From NCBI RefSeq assembly GCF_004135385.1, contig NZ_CP035493.1, forward strand, positions 2,170,001 to 2,234,000: a DNA stretch of 64,000 nucleotides, given 5' to 3'. This DNA comes from Xylanimonas protaetiae (lineage in GTDB: Bacteria > Actinomycetota > Actinomycetes > Actinomycetales > Cellulomonadaceae). Position numbers and translations under genes: made by a program. Shown piece by piece: positions 1 to 10,031 of the stretch; positions within the stretch are counted from its first letter, which is position 1, and each line of letters opens with the position of its first letter. The notes beneath the pieces were generated by a model that did no database searches, had not been told where the DNA came from, and worked only from the letters and a program-made list of their open reading frames with translations.

Positions 1-1
1 C

Positions 2-799
2 CTCGAGGGCGACGGGCCGGCGCTCGCGGCGCACCGCGAGCACGAGCTTGCCGCCGCGCTCGTCGCGCTGGGCGGCGTCCGGCACGTCTTCCTCGACCAG
101 GTGCCCCCGGGCGGCGGCCGGTTCGAGGACTCCGGCATGGTGTGGCTGGCCCCCGGCGTGGCGGGGCCCGACCCCGCGGTGCCCGCCGGGTTCGCCGTCG
201 TGCCGCTCGACGACGCCGCGGGCCGCCTGGCCCGGGTGATCCGGGAGGCGCGGCCCACCGTCGTCGCGACCTACGAGGCCGGCGGCGGGTACGGGCACCC
301 GGACCACGTGCGCGCGCACCAGGTGGCCGCGCGGGCCGTCGCGCTCGCGGCGGCCCCCGGCTTCGACGACGCGAGCGCGCCCTGGCAGGCCGAGCTGTGG
401 CTGCGCGTCGCCGCCGCGGGGGACCTGCGCCGGCAGCGTGCCGCCCTCTTCGCGGACGCCCGCGCCCGGGCGCTCGCCCAGGCAGCCGGGCTGACGTTCC
501 CCGGCCCCGACGAGCCGCTGCCCGCCGTCGCCCGCGACGACGCGCTGCTCGCCCAGGCGGCCGCGGCCGGCCAGGCCCACGACGTCGACGTCGATCCCGT
601 GCTCCCCGCCGTCGTGGCCGCGATGCGGGCGCACGCCACGCAGATCCAGCACGCGCAGACCGCCCCCGGCGAGGCCGAGGCGTTCCTCGGCTGGTACGCG
701 CTGTCGAACGGCGTGCTCGCGCCGATCGGGCCGCGCGAGACGTACCTGGTGGCGGACCCTGCTCCTGCCCAGGCGACCTCGGTAGGCTCGGCACCGTGA
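2..799 (+). CDS. mshB: MshB, N-acetyl-GlcNAc-inositol deacetylase (5' partial)
   Basis: Zinc-dependent PIG-L/LmbE-type deacetylase that removes the acetyl group from GlcNAc-inositol in mycothiol synthesis (cytoplasm). The frame is open from base 2, so the N-terminal catalytic motif lies outside the window. What remains carries the family's HREHE stretch near the left edge, FEDSGM near residue 41 of the visible part, and the metal/active-site segment GYGHPDHVRAHQ. The C-terminal ALSNGVLAPIGPRETY is also typical of MshB rather than of other LmbE proteins. It ends in a 4-base overlap with the next gene, suggesting cotranslation. Identification is confident from motifs; the true start cannot be seen. 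Confidence 0.9.
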   Translation, partial: LEGDGPALAAHREHELAAALVALGGVRHVFLDQVPPGGGRFEDSGMVWLAPGVAGPDPAVPAGFAVVPLDDAAGRLARVIREARPTVVATYEAGGGYGHPDHVRAHQVAARAVALAAAPGFDDASAPWQAELWLRVAAAGDLRRQRAALFADARARALAQAAGLTFPGPDEPLPAVARDDALLAQAAAAGQAHDVDVDPVLPAVVAAMRAHATQIQHAQTAPGEAEAFLGWYALSNGVLAPIGPRETYLVADPAPAQATSVGSAP

Positions 800-1245
800 G
801 CGACCCGACCCAGCTTCCCGACACCGTGGACGGCGCCCCCGCGCCGTCCTTCACGCCGCCGGAGCCCGCCGGGGCCGGGCGCACGGCGTGGCGGGTCGTG
901 CTCGCGGTGGCGCTCGGCGTGGCGGTCGCCGCGCTCGGCACCGCCACCCACCGCACGCTGTGGAACGACCTGCCGGTCGGGCTCGTCATCGCCCTCGCGC
1001 TCACGACCTCGACGGCGCTGCTGTGCCGCGCCTGGTCCGGGCTCACGACGCTCGCGGCGGCGGCCGCGGGCTGGGTGGTCACGGCCTGGCTCGCGTCGCT
1101 GCCGGGTGCCGGTGGAGACGTGCTCGTCGCCGACCCCGGCGCCGCGATCCCGGTCGCCTGGGCGAGCATCGCCTGGACGTGGGGCGGGATCCTGCTGATC
1201 GGCGTCGTCGCGTTCCTGCCGCGCCGCTGGTTCGAGCGCCGCTGA
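796..1245 (+). CDS. Small membrane protein, DUF6113-like
   Basis: A 149-aa protein with a Pro/Ala-rich N-terminal tail of about 30 residues and roughly four hydrophobic segments, beginning WRVVLAVALGVAVAALG and ending ILLIGVVAFLPRRWFERR. It has no enzyme motif. Position directly after mshB, with GTG overlapping the mshB TGA, matches the small membrane proteins (DUF6113, from memory) that follow mshB in many actinobacteria. A TAGGCT box at 783-788, 7 nt before the GTG, could also give a leaderless transcript from inside mshB. Function is unknown; a link to mycothiol is only by position. Confidence 0.75.
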   Translation: MSDPTQLPDTVDGAPAPSFTPPEPAGAGRTAWRVVLAVALGVAVAALGTATHRTLWNDLPVGLVIALALTTSTALLCRAWSGLTTLAAAAAGWVVTAWLASLPGAGGDVLVADPGAAIPVAWASIAWTWGGILLIGVVAFLPRRWFERR

Positions 1246-1432
1246 GCGGAACCTCCGCCGAACCTCCACGCGAGACAGTGCCTGACGCCGGACCCGGCCG
1301 CTGGGCGCGCGCGTAGGATTCGCGAGTGCGGGCGCGGCACCGAGCCCGCACCCCCGCACCGCCACCAGGCACCACCTCGGACGGCTCCCACCAGGGACGT
1401 CGTCACCTTCAGACCCGCACGGAGCGAACTCG

Positions 1433-3580
1433 ATGGGCCAGCCGACCGAGCGCGACAACGCGCCCGAGCCGAACACTCCTGGGTCGGCCGACGCGCCGCT
1501 CACCGACGAGGACGTCCCTTACGTCCCCCCGGTCCTGGCCTACGAGCGCCCGGCGGTCGGCGACCGCCGGGCCATCCCCACCGTCTCGAACGTGACGCCC
1601 ACGCAGGCGCTCCCGACGGTGGTCGGGCACGTGTCGGTGCCGCAGCCCGTCCCCGCGGCGGCGCAGCCCGCGCCCGCGCAGGCCTCGGCACAGCCCGCCG
1701 CGCAGCCCGCGCCCGCGCAGCAGACGGCCCCGTTCGCTCCCGTGCCGCCCGCGACGCCCTTCTCCGCGGTGTCCCTCGGCTCCCTCGCGGCGCCGGGGTA
1801 CGACGGCCCGGCCCGTGAGAGCGCCGGGCTCGGCACCGGCGGCGGCCCGCTCGGCGGGCTCGTCGGCGACGGCCAGCCCAGCCGCGCCCCGCGCGCGCTG
1901 CTCATGATCGGCGGCATCGCCGTCGTCCTCGCGGGCCTGTACACGGGCGCGCAGTGGCTCTTCGCGGACAAGGTGCCCACGGGCACGCAGGTCGCGGGCG
2001 TCGACCTGGGCGGCCTGACGCGGGCCGAGGCCGTCGACCAGCTGACGCAGGGCCTCGGCCCCGCCAGCCGCGAGCCCATCCAGATCACGGCCGGCCAGGC
2101 GCAGACCACGCTCGACCCGGCCGCCGCCGGCCTCGCGCTCGACGCGCAGGGCACGGTCGACCAGCTCACCGGGTTCTCGATGAGCCCCGGGCGCCTGTGG
2201 TCGCACCTGTTCGGGGGCGGCCACGCCGCCCGCCAGCTCACGGTCGACCAGCCGAAGCTCGACGCCGCCGTGGCCGGGCTCGTGGACACCCTCGCCGTCG
2301 CCCCCGTCGACGGCACCGTCGCGTTCACCGACGGCGTGCCCGTCGCCACCCCGGCCACCGACGGGACCACGGTCTCGGCGGACGCCGCGGCCCAGGCGCT
2401 CGTGTCCCAGTGGCTCACCGAGCCGGGCCCCTTCGACCTGCCCACTGCGCCGGTGGCGCCGCAGATCACCCAGGAGGAGACCGACGCCGCCCTCGCGCAG
2501 GCGCAGCAGATCGTCGCCGGGCCCGTGCAGGTCACGGTCGGCAGCCAGCACCCCGAGCTGCCGCCGGAGGCGCTCGCGGCCGCCACGTCGTTCGCGCCCG
2601 TCGACGGCAGCCTCCAGCTCACGGTCGACGGCGCCAAGCTCGTCACGGGCATCGTCGACCGCACGGTCGACCTGCTGACCGACCCGGACGACGCCCACTT
2701 CGAGTTCCAGGACGGCCGGCCCGTCGTCGTCGGCGGCGAGCCGGGCACCACGCTCGACCCGGCCGCGGTCGCCACCGCCGTGCAGGCCGCGGCGCTCGGC
2801 GCCGACCGCAACGCGACCGTCGAGCTCGTCCAGCGCGACCCCGAGCAGAGCAAGGCCGCGCTCGAGGCGCTCGGCGTCACCGAGGTCGTCTCGTCGTTCT
2901 CGACGCCGCTGACCAAGGAGCCCATCCGCACGGAGAACCTGCGCCGCGGCGCGCAGCTGCTCACGGGCACCCTGGTGCGCCCGGGCGAGACGTTCTCGCT
3001 CATCGACACCCTCAGCCCCATCGACGCGTCGAACGGCTTCAAGGCTGCGGGCGTCATCAACAACGGCGTGCACACCGAGGGCATGGGCGGCGGCCTGTCG
3101 CAGATGGCGACGACGACGTACAACGCAGGCTTCTTCGCCGGGTTCGAGAACGTCGAGCACCGCCCGCACAGCGTCCACTTCGACCGGTACCCGGCCGGCC
3201 GCGAGGCGACGATCTTCGTCGGGTCGCTGGACATGCGGTTCAAGAACAACTCGCCCTACGGTGCGGTGCTGCAGTCGTGGATCGAGGGCAACCAGCTGCA
3301 CGTGCAGGTCTGGAGCACCAAGTACTTCCACGTCGACACCTCGGCGTCGGACCGCCGCAACGTCGTCAAGACGACGACGGTGCACCGCAGCGGGGCGTCC
3401 TGCGCCGCCTACGCGGGCGGCGAGGACGGCTTCACGATCACCAACTCCCGCAAGGTGACCGACCCGAACGGCAAGGTCGTGATCAACGAGAAGTTCGACT
3501 GGACGTACAAGCCGGACAACCCCGTCGTCTGCGACACGCCCACCGCGCCCCCGGCCGACGCCGGCTCCGGGGAGCAGTGA
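1433..3580 (+). CDS. VanW family protein with YoaR-type peptidoglycan-binding region
   Basis: A 715-aa envelope protein. Residues 1-150 are a Pro/Ala/Gln-rich cytoplasmic tail, about 155-177 form one transmembrane helix (RALLMIGGIAVVLAGLY), and the rest is extracytoplasmic. Roughly 185-480 resemble the putative peptidoglycan-binding repeats that precede VanW domains, and about 498-635 are the VanW domain (GETFSLIDTLSPIDASNGF, GGGLSQMATTTYNAGFFAG, HRPHSVHFDRYPAGREATI). VanW proteins are linked to cell-wall processes, but no enzymatic activity is established. The downstream gene starts inside this stop codon (TGATG). Family assignment is firm; role is not. Confidence 0.88.
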   Translation: MGQPTERDNAPEPNTPGSADAPLTDEDVPYVPPVLAYERPAVGDRRAIPTVSNVTPTQALPTVVGHVSVPQPVPAAAQPAPAQASAQPAAQPAPAQQTAPFAPVPPATPFSAVSLGSLAAPGYDGPARESAGLGTGGGPLGGLVGDGQPSRAPRALLMIGGIAVVLAGLYTGAQWLFADKVPTGTQVAGVDLGGLTRAEAVDQLTQGLGPASREPIQITAGQAQTTLDPAAAGLALDAQGTVDQLTGFSMSPGRLWSHLFGGGHAARQLTVDQPKLDAAVAGLVDTLAVAPVDGTVAFTDGVPVATPATDGTTVSADAAAQALVSQWLTEPGPFDLPTAPVAPQITQEETDAALAQAQQIVAGPVQVTVGSQHPELPPEALAAATSFAPVDGSLQLTVDGAKLVTGIVDRTVDLLTDPDDAHFEFQDGRPVVVGGEPGTTLDPAAVATAVQAAALGADRNATVELVQRDPEQSKAALEALGVTEVVSSFSTPLTKEPIRTENLRRGAQLLTGTLVRPGETFSLIDTLSPIDASNGFKAAGVINNGVHTEGMGGGLSQMATTTYNAGFFAGFENVEHRPHSVHFDRYPAGREATIFVGSLDMRFKNNSPYGAVLQSWIEGNQLHVQVWSTKYFHVDTSASDRRNVVKTTTVHRSGASCAAYAGGEDGFTITNSRKVTDPNGKVVINEKFDWTYKPDNPVVCDTPTAPPADAGSGEQ

Positions 3581-4475
3581 TGCTGGGACGTTCGGAGCGG
3601 GAGTCGCCCGCGCACGCCGCCCTGGCCGCCGAGCTCGGCGGCTGGTCCGGTCTCGTCGAGCCCGACCGGGGCGGTCCCGGCGAGCCGTCGGGCCCGCCGC
3701 CCCTGGAGCTGCTCGACCTCGGCACGGCCACGGACACCCTGGCGACCGTCGCGAGCATCGCCGACCTGGCCGCCGTCGTGCACCTCGGGCACCCCGAGCA
3801 GCCGGCCCCGACGCTCGAGGAGGCCCTGCTCGCCGGGGACCCGGCGCTCATGATCACGGCGGCCGTCCCCGTGCGGACGCAGTGGGCGTGGGTGGGCCAC
3901 CCGGAGGCGACCGGCGGCGCCGTCGTCATCGACGAGGCCGGGCTGCGCGACTGCCGCGACGTGCTGCGCACGCTCGGCGTGAGCCCCCGGCTGGTGCCCG
4001 CGCGCACGCCCGTGGACGAGCGCGCGGCGATCGCCGGGCCGGACGGCTCGCTCGTCGTCGAGCGCACGCGCGTGCCCGCGGGGCTCGTCGAGCTCGCGGG
4101 CTCGGAGCGCCTGGGCGACCTGCCGCCCGTCTGGTACGGCCTGCTCGAGTCGCGCGACGCGTGGCCGCGGTTCGCCCGCCCGGCGCAGGTGTGGCTCGCG
4201 TTCGGCCCGTACGACGACCACCGCGGCTCGCTCCAGCCCACGCTGGCCCAGATCGCCGACGCCGGCATCGACCTCCAGCACCTGCGCTCGCACCCGTCGG
4301 CGCGCGGGCCGCACGTGTTCTTCACGTCGTTCCTGTGCCCCGCGTCGAGGCGCTCGACGCGCTCGTCGCGCAGCTGGACGCGCGCGGCATCGCGCACCGC
4401 ACGCTCGCCGTCCTGCCGGGGGAGGGCTTCGTGCCCGGCCCCTCCGCGCTCGCCCCGCGGTGGGCGGGCGCGTGA
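3580..4475 (+). CDS. ACT-domain protein preceding pheA (apparent frameshift at 4338-4341)
   Basis: ATG overlaps the stop of the VanW gene. The first part reads in one frame to about 4335 (ending DAGIDLQHLRSHPSARGPHV then FFTSF) and continues one frame back (VEALDALVAQLDARGIAHRT) to a TGA that overlaps the pheA start. Adding one C to the C-run 4338-4341 gives a single 298-aa protein. The segment GSLQPTLAQIADAGIDLQHL and the following FF resemble the phenylalanine-binding ACT domain of prephenate dehydratases; no dehydratase catalytic core is recognisable. Position just before pheA and tyrA suggests an allosteric or regulatory role in aromatic amino acid synthesis (inference). The break may be a sequencing error. 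Confidence 0.6.
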
Positions 4476-5464
4476 CCGCGCCCGCGGGCGGCGGGATCGC
4501 GTCAGCGGGCGGTGGGATCGCGTTCCTGGGGCCGGAGGGCACCTTCACGCACCAGGCGGTGCTCGAGTGGACGGCTCGCGCCGGGACGCGCGCCCCGCAG
4601 GGCGGCCCGCGGGCGCTCGACTCCGTCGGCGCCGTGCACGACGCCGTCGCGTCGGGCGCCGCGGCCCGCGGCATCGTCGCGATCGAGAGCTCCGTCGAGG
4701 GCTACGTCGTGCCGTCGCTCGACGGGCTGCTCGGGTCGCAGGAGGTCGTCGCCGTCGACGAGGTGGTGCTGCCGATCTCGTTCGACGCGTTCGTCCGCCC
4801 CGGGCACGGCGAGCTCACCGAGGCGACCGCGCACCCGCACGGCCTCGCGCAGGTGTCCCGCTTCGTCGCCGCGCACCGGCTGCGTCCCGTCCCGGCGTCG
4901 TCCAACGGCGCGGCCTGCCGCGACGTGACAGACCACCAGGTGGCCTTCGGCCCGCGCGTGTGCGGCGCGCTCTACGGGCTCGAGACGCTCGCGCAGGGCG
5001 TCGAGGACTTCGGCGGGGCGCGCACCCGGTTCCTGGTGCTGGCCCGCCGCGACGAGGCGCCCGTGCTGCTCGCCGCCGCGCGTGACGCGCTGCCGCCCGC
5101 GACGCCGTGGCGCACGATGGTGGCCGTGACCCCCGCGGTGACCGGCCCGGGCGTGCTCGCCCGCGTGACGACGGCGTTCGGCGCCCGCGGCATCAACATG
5201 ACCTCGCTCATGGAGCGCCCGCTGAAGGCCCGCGCCAACCAGTACGTGTTCGCCGTGACGTTCGACGCCGCCCCGTGGGACCCGCACGCCCGCGCGCTGC
5301 TGGAGGACCTGCTCGCGGCCGGCGACTCGCTCAAGGTGCTCGGCGCGTACCCCGCGCCGCCGGGCGAGTGCGCGCTCGACGGCGTCGTGCCCGCCCACGT
5401 GCCCCACGGCAGCGTCGCGGCCGGCGCCGACCAGGCCGACCTCGCGCGGGGGCTGCTGTGGTGA
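4472..5464 (+). CDS. pheA: Prephenate dehydratase
   Basis: Converts prephenate to phenylpyruvate in phenylalanine synthesis. The chain begins with the family signature FLGPEGTFTHQA, has the periplasmic-binding-like catalytic core with the active-site TRF (ARTRFLVLARRD) and a C-terminal ACT domain (ARVTTAFGARGINMTSLMER). The usual ESRP of the phenylalanine-binding loop reads MERP, so feedback behaviour may differ. I chose GTG 4472, which overlaps the upstream TGA; an in-frame GTG at 4460 is possible. The stop overlaps the tyrA start at 5461. Expected length for a monofunctional PheA (about 330 aa). Confidence 0.92.
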   Translation: MTAPAGGGIASAGGGIAFLGPEGTFTHQAVLEWTARAGTRAPQGGPRALDSVGAVHDAVASGAAARGIVAIESSVEGYVVPSLDGLLGSQEVVAVDEVVLPISFDAFVRPGHGELTEATAHPHGLAQVSRFVAAHRLRPVPASSNGAACRDVTDHQVAFGPRVCGALYGLETLAQGVEDFGGARTRFLVLARRDEAPVLLAAARDALPPATPWRTMVAVTPAVTGPGVLARVTTAFGARGINMTSLMERPLKARANQYVFAVTFDAAPWDPHARALLEDLLAAGDSLKVLGAYPAPPGECALDGVVPAHVPHGSVAAGADQADLARGLLW

Positions 5465-6444
5465 GCGCACCCTTCGCGCGTGTCGCCGTGCTGGGCCTCG
5501 GGCTCGTGGGCGGCTCGTTGGCGCAGCTGCTCGCGCAGCGCGGCGTCGTCGTCGTCGGGCAGGACGTGGACGCCACGGCCGTGACGTCCGCACGGGCCGT
5601 GGGCCTGACCGCGACGACGTCGCTCGCCGAGGCCGTCGAGGGCGCCGACCTCGTGGTGCTCGCCGTGCCGCTGCGGGCCATGCGCGCGACGGCCGCGGAG
5701 CTCGCGCGCTGCATCGGGACGACCGCCGACGCGACGGTCACCGACGTCGGGTCCGTCAAGGGTCCCGTCCGCCTGGCGGTCGAGGCTGCCGGGCTGGGCG
5801 ACCGGTTCGTGGGCGCGCACCCCATGGCGGGGACGGAGCACAGCGGCTTCGCGGCGTCGTCGGCACAGCTCATGGACCGTGCCGCGTGGGCGGTCACGGT
5901 GCGTCCCGACGACGACGGCGCCCGCCTCGCGCCCCTGCTGCGGCTCCTGACGGGCCCGCTCGCGGGCACCGTGGCCGTGCTCACCGACGACGTCCACGAC
6001 GAGGCGGCGGCGCTGATCAGCCACGTGCCGCACGTGCTCGCCACCCAGCTGCTCAACGCCGTCGCCGGCGCCCCCGTGCGCGACGCCGCGCTCGGCCTCG
6101 CGGCGGGCTCGTTCCGCGACGGGACGCGGGTGGCCTACACGGACCCGGCCCGCACGGAGGCCATGGTCACGGAGAACGCCGCGTGGGTGGCCCCCGCGCT
6201 GCGCAAGGCCGTCCGCGACCTCGAGGCGCTCGTCGCCGCGCTGGAGACGAACGCCCCGGTCCACGGCTTCTTCCGCGCCGCCGACGACGTCCGCGCCCAG
6301 GGCCGCCCGGGCGAGCGGCGGGCGCGCGGCGCCCAGGCCCCCGTCCCCCTCGACGCGGGCTGGCCCGCGGCGCTCGTGGCGCGCTGCGCGTCGGGCGCCG
6401 TCGTCACCGGGCTGACCGAGACCGAGGCCGTGCTCGCGCGCTAG
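5461..6444 (+). CDS. tyrA: Prephenate dehydrogenase
   Basis: NAD(P)-dependent oxidative decarboxylation of prephenate to hydroxyphenylpyruvate for tyrosine. The Rossmann start VAVLGLGLVGGSLAQLL holds the GxGxxG dinucleotide motif; TDVGSVKGPV and GAHPMAGTEHSGF are the substrate/active-site segments with the catalytic histidine, and DEAAALISHVPHVLA is the conserved helical domain. 327 aa, no C-terminal ACT domain. GTG overlaps the pheA stop, so pheA and tyrA are translationally coupled and the last steps of both aromatic branches are made together. Confidence 0.93.
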   Translation: MSAPFARVAVLGLGLVGGSLAQLLAQRGVVVVGQDVDATAVTSARAVGLTATTSLAEAVEGADLVVLAVPLRAMRATAAELARCIGTTADATVTDVGSVKGPVRLAVEAAGLGDRFVGAHPMAGTEHSGFAASSAQLMDRAAWAVTVRPDDDGARLAPLLRLLTGPLAGTVAVLTDDVHDEAAALISHVPHVLATQLLNAVAGAPVRDAALGLAAGSFRDGTRVAYTDPARTEAMVTENAAWVAPALRKAVRDLEALVAALETNAPVHGFFRAADDVRAQGRPGERRARGAQAPVPLDAGWPAALVARCASGAVVTGLTETEAVLAR

Positions 6445-6498
6445 CGCCCCTCGCGCCGGCGCCGGTCCGGGCTACCGGCCGGGGCCGGGCAGCCGCCG

Positions 6499-6774
6499 TC
6501 ACCGCACGGTCCGCCGCTGCGGCCGCGGCGGGATCCGCTTCGCCGTCTCGATCTCTCCGGCCGCGACGCGCACCGTGCGCGGCGTCGTCTCGCGCGGCGC
6601 GTCGGTGCGCAGCGTCAGGCCGTCGTCGTCGACCTCCAGCACCACGGCGATGACGTCGGTCCACACCGTGCCGCGCCCCTGGACGGCCGCCTCGGCCGCC
6701 TCGGCGGCCGACAGGCGCCGGCGCACGACGACGCGGGCCCCGACGGGCAGGTCCCGCCACACGGCCGTGTCCAC
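6499..6774 (-). CDS. Small protein with SH3-like domain (Rv0428c-type)
   Basis: A 91-aa protein (GTG start) beginning WRDLPVGARVVVRRRLS and ending AAGEIETAKRIPPRPQRRTVR. The pattern GxRVVVRRRL...TDVIAVVLEVDDDGLTLRT matches the N-terminal SH3-like beta domain of some actinobacterial GNAT acetyltransferases (Rv0428c type). Here no acetyltransferase domain follows, so it is either a stand-alone version or a remnant. It is divergent from fdxA, as the larger relatives often are. Function unknown. Confidence 0.65.
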   Translation of the reverse strand: MDTAVWRDLPVGARVVVRRRLSAAEAAEAAVQGRGTVWTDVIAVVLEVDDDGLTLRTDAPRETTPRTVRVAAGEIETAKRIPPRPQRRTVR

Positions 6775-6853
6775 GTGCGCCTCCTCGCTCGGCTGCTGAG
6801 ATCGCCAGGTGCCGGTGTCGTTCCCGGACCCGCCCCGATACTAAAGTGGGCCC

Positions 6854-7171
6854 GTGACCTACGTGATCGCTCAGCCGTGCGTCGATGTCAAGGACAAGGC
6901 GTGCATCGAGGAATGCCCCGTCGACTGCATCTACGAGGGCAAGCGGTCGCTGTACATCCACCCCGACGAGTGCGTCGACTGCGGCGCCTGCGAGCCGGTG
7001 TGCCCCGTCGAGGCCATCTACTACGAGGACGACGTCCCGGAGCAGTGGAAGGACTACTACGGCGCCAACGTGGAGTTCTTCGACGACCTGGGCTCCCCGG
7101 GCGGTGCCGCCAAGCTCGGCCTGATCGAGAAGGACCACCCGCTCGTCGAGGCCCTCCCGCCGCAGGCCTGA
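6854..7171 (+). CDS. fdxA: 7Fe ferredoxin FdxA
   Basis: A 105-aa ferredoxin of the seven-iron type, an electron carrier in the cytoplasm. By comparison with Azotobacter FdI, C9, C17 and C50 should bind a 3Fe-4S cluster and C21, C40, C43 and C46 a 4Fe-4S cluster (AQPCVDVKDKACIEECPVDC then CVDCGACEPVCP). The GTG start follows a TAAAGT box (6842-6847) by 6 nt, indicating a leaderless mRNA. Placement before dapC is widely conserved in actinobacteria. Confidence 0.95.
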   Translation: MTYVIAQPCVDVKDKACIEECPVDCIYEGKRSLYIHPDECVDCGACEPVCPVEAIYYEDDVPEQWKDYYGANVEFFDDLGSPGGAAKLGLIEKDHPLVEALPPQA

Positions 7172-7186
7172 GCCCGTCGCCCCGCG

Positions 7187-7232
7187 ACGAGGCATGGGAT
7201 CACGAGGCATGGGACGACGACGAGGCCTGGGA
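7187..7232 (+). repeat. Short imperfect tandem repeat before dapC
   Basis: Three near-identical 13-mers (acgaggcatggga twice, then acgaggcctggga) at 7187, 7202 and 7220 lie between the fdxA stop and the dapC ATG. The purpose is not clear; they could be replication slippage or part of an mRNA leader. Confidence 0.6.
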
Positions 7233-7237
7233 CAACC

Positions 7238-8377
7238 ATGGGACTGAGTGACCTCCGCGACCTGCCGTACCCGTGGGACACGCTGGGCGACGTCACCGCG
7301 CTCGCCCGCAGCCACCCGGACGGCCTGGTCGACCTCTCGATCGGCACCCCTGTCGACCCGACGCCGGACGTCGTGCGCGCCGCGCTGGAGACCGCGTCTG
7401 ACGCGCACGCGTACCCGCTGACGTACGGCACGCCCGCGCTGCGCGAGGCCGTCGCCGCGTGGTTCGCCCGCCGCCGCGGCGTGCCGGACCTGGACCCGGC
7501 GGGCGTGCTGCCCACGATCGGCTCCAAGGAGCTCGTCGGCCTGCTCCCGTCGCTGCTGCGCCTGGGCGCCGGCGACGTCGTCGTCCATCCCGCCGTCGCG
7601 TACCCGACGTACGACGTCGGCGCGCGGCTCGCCGGGGCCACGGCGCTGGCGACCGACGACGTCGCGGACTGGGCCGGGCGCGACGACGTGCGGCTCGTGT
7701 GGGTCAACACGCCGTCGAACCCCACGGGCGCCGTGGCCGACGTCGCGCACCTGCGCCGCGTGGTCGAGGCCGCGCGGGCGATCGGCGCCGTCGTCGTCTC
7801 CGACGAGTGCTACGCGCTGCTGCCGTGGGCCGACGGGCTGCGCGTCCCCAGCCTGCTCGACCCCGAGGTCACCGGCGGCGACCGCACGGGCCTGCTGGTC
7901 GCGTACTCGCTGTCCAAGCAGTCCAACCTGGCCGGCTACCGGGCCGCGTTCGTCGCGGGCGACCCCGCGCTCGTCGCGGACCTGCTGGCCACGCGCAAGC
8001 ACCTCGGCATGATCGTGCCGCGCCCCGTGCAGGAGGCGATGCGGGTCGCGCTCGGCGACGACGCGCACGTCGCGCAGCAGCGCGCCGTCTACGGCCGACG
8101 CCGCGAGGTGCTGCTCGGCGCGCTGGAAGCGGCCGGCTGGACGGTCGACCACTCCGAGGCGGGCCTGTACCTGTGGGCGCGCCCGGCGGACCCGGCCGAC
8201 ACCGCGACGAGCCGCGAGCTCGTCGCGCGCCTCGCTGCGCTGGGCATCCTCGCCGGTCCGGGGGAGTTCTACGGGGCGGCCGGGGAGGGCCACGTGCGGG
8301 TCGCGCTCACCGCCACCGACGTCGCGGTCGCCGCCGCCGCGGACCGGCTGCGGGCCGCGGCACCCGCGCGGCTGTGA
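7238..8377 (+). CDS. dapC: Succinyldiaminopimelate transaminase DapC
   Basis: PLP-dependent class I/II aminotransferase making N-succinyl-LL-2,6-diaminopimelate in lysine and peptidoglycan precursor synthesis. The 379-aa chain has LSIGTPVDPTPD near the start, NTPSNPTG, the PLP-binding VVVSDECYALLPW, and the Schiff-base lysine K227 in SLSKQSNLAGYRAAF. The short first helix and the fdxA neighbour distinguish DapC from other aminotransferases. dapD and dapE lie a few kb downstream, so most of the succinylase branch is in this window. Confidence 0.93.
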   Translation: MGLSDLRDLPYPWDTLGDVTALARSHPDGLVDLSIGTPVDPTPDVVRAALETASDAHAYPLTYGTPALREAVAAWFARRRGVPDLDPAGVLPTIGSKELVGLLPSLLRLGAGDVVVHPAVAYPTYDVGARLAGATALATDDVADWAGRDDVRLVWVNTPSNPTGAVADVAHLRRVVEAARAIGAVVVSDECYALLPWADGLRVPSLLDPEVTGGDRTGLLVAYSLSKQSNLAGYRAAFVAGDPALVADLLATRKHLGMIVPRPVQEAMRVALGDDAHVAQQRAVYGRRREVLLGALEAAGWTVDHSEAGLYLWARPADPADTATSRELVARLAALGILAGPGEFYGAAGEGHVRVALTATDVAVAAAADRLRAAAPARL

Positions 8378-8646
8378 TTCGCGCCACATTTCTTTGCCCG
8401 GTCATGACGCTCATCTGCCGGGACCTTGCCCTTTCGCGCTGACCAGCGGCACGATGGCAGATGTCCGCTCCGTGGAGAGGATTGGGAACGCGCAGCACCA
8501 CGGGGGTAGGTTCCCCCACAGGTCGACGGAGCCCTGGGCACGGAACGTGCCCCGACGGCACGCCGGCTCAGCACGCAGCCACGGCGTGCACCACGCAGAT
8601 CAGCGGCGGCCCCCACGACCGGGCCGCTGCTCGCAGGAAGGACACC
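8378..8646 (+). promoter_or_regulatory. Upstream region of gltA
   Basis: A 269-base gap without a convincing gene. It holds an 8-bp inverted repeat (CATCTGCC at 8412-8419, GGCAGATG at 8456-8463), a TAGGTT box near 8505 that could serve as a -10, and the gltA ribosome-binding site AGGAAGGA just before 8643. The long leader contrasts with the many leaderless genes nearby. Confidence 0.4.
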
Positions 8647-9957
<1,311 letters not shown>

Positions 9958-9965
9958 GCCGCGCG

Positions 9966-10003
9966 CGACGGCCCCGCCTCCCGACCGGGAGGCGGGGCCG
10001 TCG
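9966..10003. terminator. Hairpin terminator between gltA and the convergent gene
   Basis: Perfect 17-bp inverted repeat (arms 9966-9982 and 9987-10003, arm core gccccgcctccc) around a 4-base loop GACC. It sits 8 bases after the gltA stop and 29 bases from the convergent gene's stop, so it can act in both directions. There is no U-tract, as is common in very GC-rich genomes. Confidence 0.85.
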
Positions 10004-10031
10004 GCGTCCCGGGCGGCGTCGGCCGAGGACG

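Noticed and set aside
1409-3385. Very long open frame on the minus strand opposite the VanW gene (and similar ones opposite 38465-41347, 44103-46157 and 58640-61837).
   Set aside because: In 74% G+C DNA stops are rare in several frames. These translations are Arg/Gly/Val/Asp-rich shadows with no family motifs.
8461-8646. In-frame 62-residue extension of citrate synthase.
   Set aside because: The sequence is not like any citrate synthase N-terminus, and ATG 8647 has the clear ribosome-binding site.
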